Shown in pieces: positions 59,582 through 64,000 of a DNA stretch of 64,000 nucleotides; the stretch's first letter is position 1; every line of letters begins with the position of its first letter. The notes beneath the pieces were generated by a model. That model saw nothing but the letters and a program-made list of their open reading frames with translations. It was not told the DNA's origin and ran no database searches. The position numbers and the translations under genes were made by a program. Origin of the DNA: Echinarachnius parma (taxonomy: Eukaryota; Echinodermata; Echinoidea; Clypeasteroida; Echinarachniidae); the NCBI GenBank assembly GCA_037951105.1, contig JBAMJV010008096.1, positions 62,001 through 126,000 of the forward strand, written 5' to 3'.

Positions 59582-60001
59582 TTCTTTCTGTTCCCCATTC
59601 GATAGATTCGATTAGAAAATGGCAAATTGAACCCTGCTTATCTAATATCTATTGCTAAAGTTAAAAGTTAAGGTATTTTGCATAAATTTAAAAAAAACTA
59701 AACAAATAATAAACCAAAGGTACTAAGCGGATTAATATACATGTACAAGTGTTATAGTGAGAGCCAAATTTAGCAGAATCTATGATGAGATATCAAAGTC
59801 TTTCATCTTGACAGCAGTTTGTACACTAACATCGCACTGTCCTGCCGATTCTAATTGAAAAAACGGACAGAATATTTATATGTGATTTAACAAAATAATT
59901 TTTTTTTTTTTTTTTTTTTTCAAATTTCGGATATTCGATATCCGACCGTTTTTACACGACTCATATTCGAAATGCAAAATATCCGGTTTGACTCAGCTCT
60001 A
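59429..60001. mobile_element. hAT-type MITE, TIR TAGAGCTGAGTC, 8-bp duplication TGCGTGAC
   Basis: TGCGTGAC-TAGAGCTGAGTCCAAAC to GGTTTGACTCAGCTCTA-TGCGTGAC, both flanks perfect. The inside has GGATATCCGATATCCGACCG near both ends and a 63-A run. Confidence 0.9.
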
Positions 60002-60403
60002 TGCGTGACCCCTCCGTGACCCGCGCTAGCTACGTGACCCGCGCACAAATAAGAATAGCATGACCGCACACTAGGCAAAATAACCAAACCTCGCTTAAAC
60101 TGACTACATGTAATTACATATTCTTCATTTTTGAGATTTTTTTCCGTGAAATACCTTTACAAATGTCGGCTTCACAATACCTTTACAAGAATAAGTACAA
60201 TATTATAGTTGTAATATTATGCTAAATCAGTTAAACTCTTTTGACCGATATATAGTCTAATGGAGGGACGCATTCGTTTTTCGTTCATAGAATCCAAATT
60301 ATAGGGCTGTTCGATCTGATTTTTGTTGTGTGTGTTTCATTCATCCCCATCCTTCAACTGGAAACTGTTCAGACGTTTTGTAAAAGAGGGACTGTCCCTT
60401 TAA

Positions 60404-61321
60404 AGGGTTAGTTCAGTTTTGGTTGAGAGGGCGTTTATAAATCCCATAGTCGTCACATTTCTGAAAATATACCAAAAGTCCAAAATGGTTTTAACATTAT
60501 TTTTGATAATCTCTCTCAATTGAAATAATTATTTTTACCAAACATCCCATTCACATATTTTGATAAAAACTGGTGGAAACTTGAGGTTTCTGGAGGGCGC
60601 CCTCTTGTGTTTAACAGCTGCTTATTGAATGTAAACAGCCCTGTAACTAAGCCATTTATATGCTTTTGAACTTTTAACTAGTGCTGTAACTGACATCGGA
60701 GATCGGATCGGATCGGATCGGATACAAAAATAAATAAATAAAAAATTTCTTTGGAAAATGATCCCAAACAAACATATTTTGGGAAAATAAATGAATACCA
60801 AAGCAACATATATCTATATCTATATTAATTTATTTTCCCAAAATATGTTTTTTTGGGATCATTTTTTTTTTTTTTTTTTTTGCCGATCCGATCTTCAATT
60901 TTTCTGCATGATCGGAAATCTTTATCTTTATCTTTATCTTTTTTTTTAGTGTAAAATAACAAAACTTTGTATTTAATCACAGAACATATTTTAGCCTAGA
61001 TGTAGAATAGCTTGTACATAGTCAACAGTTATTCATATTTATTAATTATATTCTCATTGTTGTGCTACTTATGTGTGTTAATGGTACCAGACACGATTAG
61101 CATTTAATGCTATTTTCTGGTCCCATTTATCCTTTTAATATCTATGTTACACATTCACATTTGATTGTTGTATTGATGTACTTTTTATTTGGATAATAAA
61201 ACATCAAACTCAACTCAAACTCAACTCAAACATGTTCAAGGCTCATTCAATTATACTGTCATTTTTTAATGATAACTAATGGTATACTAAAATTCTGTTT
61301 GACCAAAACTGTACTATCCCT
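60404..61321. mobile_element. TTAA-type element, family A, inverted copy with nested insertion
   Basis: TTAA-AGGGTTAGTTCAGTTTTGG to CCAAAACTGTACTATCCCT-TTAA. GGGCGCCCTCTTGTGTTTAA matches the family interior in reverse. A truncated TAGTGCTGTAAC hAT copy (60679-60920) and a LINE-like 3' tail (ending near 61230 in AACTCAAACTCAACTC) sit inside. Confidence 0.75.
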
Positions 61322-61361
61322 TTAAGACAATTTTATAAAATTCTTTCTCTCTTTTTTGCAG

Positions 61362-61420
61362 GTTTCATTTTATCATGGGATCATCTTGTGAAAGGGAACA
61401 TCATTGAATTAGATGATAGG
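61362..61420 (+). CDS. Orphan candidate exon
   Basis: 59 bp between a strong acceptor (CTCTCTTTTTTGCAG) and donor (GATAG|GTGAGG). One frame is open: GFILSWDHLVKGNIIELDDR. No family recognised and no partner exon found; may belong to a gene continuing to the right. Confidence 0.35.
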
Positions 61421-62091
61421 TGAGGACAAACACAGTACACACTATACACATTTGTATAATGCGTTGTTCAATCTTAAAAGTGATATGACTTTGTAGAAAT
61501 ACTGATTCTTTATTTATAATTATTCTAAATTCCCAATTGTTTAGAACTATTTTGGAATAATTATCACATTTTATGGGTTTAAACTACAAATTGTACTATT
61601 TGAATATTTGCAATATATTCATCAGTTCAAAGTCACTAATCATAGAATAAAACGAGGAAGTATTCAACTTCAAGTATCTGCTTTAAATTTAAGCTACATG
61701 AATGGAAAGGAAGTGATTTTGAGTTTTGCTTCCATGTGGTATGAGGAAGTGATTTTCAATGTGATAATATCATTCTCTCTCTCTCTCTCTCTCTCTTGAA
61801 TATTTCATATCTCTCTCAACCCTCTGGTTAACAGTCATAATGGGAACATGTGTGGGTACTGCTTAACCAGGAAGTTATGTAGTTTGATTGTTTTATGGAT
61901 GTACATTATACATATGGAACTTTTCAAAAATAGATACTATATGCAGTACTATTCTTATTACATTTTCAATAAATTAAAGTTTACAAAGATGAGATTTGTA
62001 ATTAATTATTAGCCATCAAATTGTGTCTTGAGTGGTGCATTTGTAACTCAAATGTAAGTTGCACTAACATAAAAAAGCCAAAGATATATAT

Positions 62092-64000
62092 GGGCAATTC
62101 CGTATGAGAGAAGGCAAAAACACCACATCTCAAAGTTGAGCTATCTTCCCTAAATCAAACTGTTATCGATAGAGGAAAACTTGAATTTTAGGAAACTGAA
62201 AACCATTTGTGTATAGCTCTATTGGTTTTGCAAATATTTCTGCTTGAATTGAACAGAAATTTATGACCTTTTATTCATAAATCAGCTTCATTTCATGAAA
62301 ATGAAGTGAATCTTTTAATTCAATGATTGTTTCTGCTCTTTTTCTCATATTTTCTATACAATGTAGCAACAATCACAAATTGTAAAGCATGGGCAGTAAC
62401 TTCATTGCATTTTTTTTTGGAGAAATTTTTGAAATCTATGCATATTTGATCGTAATTCCGTTACGATAAAACGTAATAAGTTTTTCTCAATATCTTATTA
62501 CTTGTTCTTTAGTCATGTCATTGTGAATTCTCTTCCTTCACCACAGTCCTAAGAACTTCCAACATAATTTTCTGAAATAATGTCACTACTTTTTCCAAAA
62601 TTGGCGTAACGGTATTAGTAATTCCGTTACGTAACGGAATTACACGCACATGGTTTGTAAGGTATTGAATGATATTGCTGAAAATTAAAAAAAATCTTGT
62701 TCTCAATGTAGAAATACCCTTTAAATAGCATGAACTGTAGCCATGTAGACAATACGTCAAATACAAGTACTGTACAATGTTACTTTATGTGACTCGTTGT
62801 ACCCACATGCTTCATATTTTATTGCATCAATGGTGATTTAACTAAATTGATACACGATAGATAATTTCTCTAATCTCTCCATGAACATAATAGAGATGAT
62901 AATGTTCTATCATATAAGTTTCCAGCAAGAACCACTTGACTGAAATTATGAAGATGCAGCAGTTCATGTTTGTACTTTAGAAAGGGAAAAACAAAAACAA
63001 TACAATTTTTTTTTTTAAATATCCAGTGATTAGTATGACACTGGTGCTACATTTGTTTTCTCACATTAATTTACATTCATGTATTTTAAGATATAAATCA
63101 TAGTCATACCTTCAACTTTCAAGGAGATTTAATATTAATAATTTTGTAATTGTACGTAGATTTGAATATCATTGATCAGTTATAGGCTCATAACTTATGA
63201 TTAATTATGTAAATTTGTATTAAACTGAAGCATATAAAATTAAACATAAATACAGAATAGGCTTCAAGATATTCAAAACTAAACATAATACAGGCTAAGA
63301 TACACATGTTGTATTCATTATCATAAAGTCAGAAAACATTGAGTGTTCAGTGTGCTTCTGTATGCAGATCAAAGAAGAATGATGTACAAAGTATTTGCAT
63401 TTTCAAATGGGAATTCCTAAAGGTGTCTTTAATTTTTGGCAATTCCATATTTATATTTTATATGCCAACTTTTTGTTTGAGGATCATACACGTTCATATC
63501 CGATATACATCTATACACGTATTTCATGGAATGGATGAAAACGCATTCCAAATTGATTTGAGAGTTAGTAAATTAAGATCAATTTAGGATGAATTTTTTA
63601 AAGAATGATTTTAGAATATAACAAGAGTTTATATAACAAATCTTGATTTTCTTGTAATTCTGTTACGCACACACATAACTTCAGGATTTGTTCTGGTCCT
63701 TATGTAAGAGCTTGTGATGAACAATGCATACACATTCTTTACTAATGACTATAAGCAGAAAAATGTAAACAAGAAATTGAATTTTCATGGGTGGATTTCA
63801 CAGGCGTAATTCCGTTACAGTGACATTCGTTTGTCTTAAGGTAATTTCAGAGGTTAAAATAGATAATTTCTGGAAAAAAGGATGTACCAAATTCAAGTTT
63901 GTAACTTAAATGATAAGTTTTTATTACCAATGAAGAATTTTTTGTGGTAGCTTTTGCAGAAAACCATTACATAGTTAGTGTTGAATGAAAGACCCCTTTC
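62092..64000. mobile_element. Motif-array element starting GGGCAATTCCG, runs off the window
   Basis: GGGCAATTCCGTATGAGAG resembles the TIRs at 48852 and 49863. TAATTCCGTTACG-like motifs occur at 62452, 62620 (a 24-bp perfect palindrome), 63652 and 63804. The right end is not in the window. Confidence 0.5.

Overview
This window is eukaryotic nuclear DNA. It is AT-rich, the genes are split by many introns, and decayed DNA transposons, MITEs, SINE and LINE remnants, minisatellites and long homopolymer or dinucleotide runs fill most of the space. Protein similarity and the repeat types point to a marine invertebrate animal. I favour a deuterostome such as an echinoderm, hemichordate or lancelet, but a mollusc is not excluded. 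There is no operon, CRISPR array or rRNA.

Three genes can be rebuilt exon by exon from splice sites and family knowledge. (1) A HOIL-1/RBCK1-type ubiquitin ligase on the minus strand, 29160 to 14819, has 13 coding exons that close in frame to 755 codons plus stop. Its N terminus is a SHARPIN-like PH fold, followed by the LUBAC-tethering helix region, UBL, NZF and the RBR module (RING1-IBR-RING2). It looks like an unsplit ancestor of the vertebrate paralogues SHARPIN and HOIL-1. (2) MAF1, the RNA polymerase III repressor, lies on the plus strand from 36257 to 44015. It has seven coding exons and one of them is a partial in-frame duplicate. (3) Prefoldin subunit 4 (PFDN4) lies on the minus strand. 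Exons 2-4 are found (52494 to 49383), the first coding exon is not, and the last intron is a textbook U12-type AT-AC intron. RBCK1 and MAF1 are head to head; MAF1 and PFDN4 converge.

Layout: 1-14 kb is intergenic, with one possible exon at 366-909, a G-quadruplex minisatellite at 1.76-2.13 kb, (AC)n arrays, hairpins and a 150-bp tandem array carrying nuclear-receptor motifs at 12.7-13.7 kb. RBCK1 fills 14.8-29.2 kb. The 29-35 kb stretch holds a LINE remnant, a TTAA element and a 1.45-kb GCGAACGTT-rich palindromic repeat. MAF1 and its 3' UTR run from about 35.2 to 46.3 kb, with a 2.7-kb nested TTAA element in intron 1. PFDN4 lies at 49.4-52.5 kb. From 53.6 to 61.3 kb there is a nest of transposons (TTAA type, hAT type with 8-bp duplications, and one with 9-bp duplications), which includes an inverted, interrupted copy of PFDN4 exon 3. 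The last 2 kb begin another motif-rich element that runs off the window.

Two themes stand out. Parts of exons together with their own splice site have been tandemly duplicated again and again in RBCK1 and once in MAF1; the extreme case is a 35-bp array that repeats the RING1 exon end and its 5' splice site about 29 times. Several unrelated-looking transposons each carry many copies of their own short, ACGT-like palindromic motif in both orientations.
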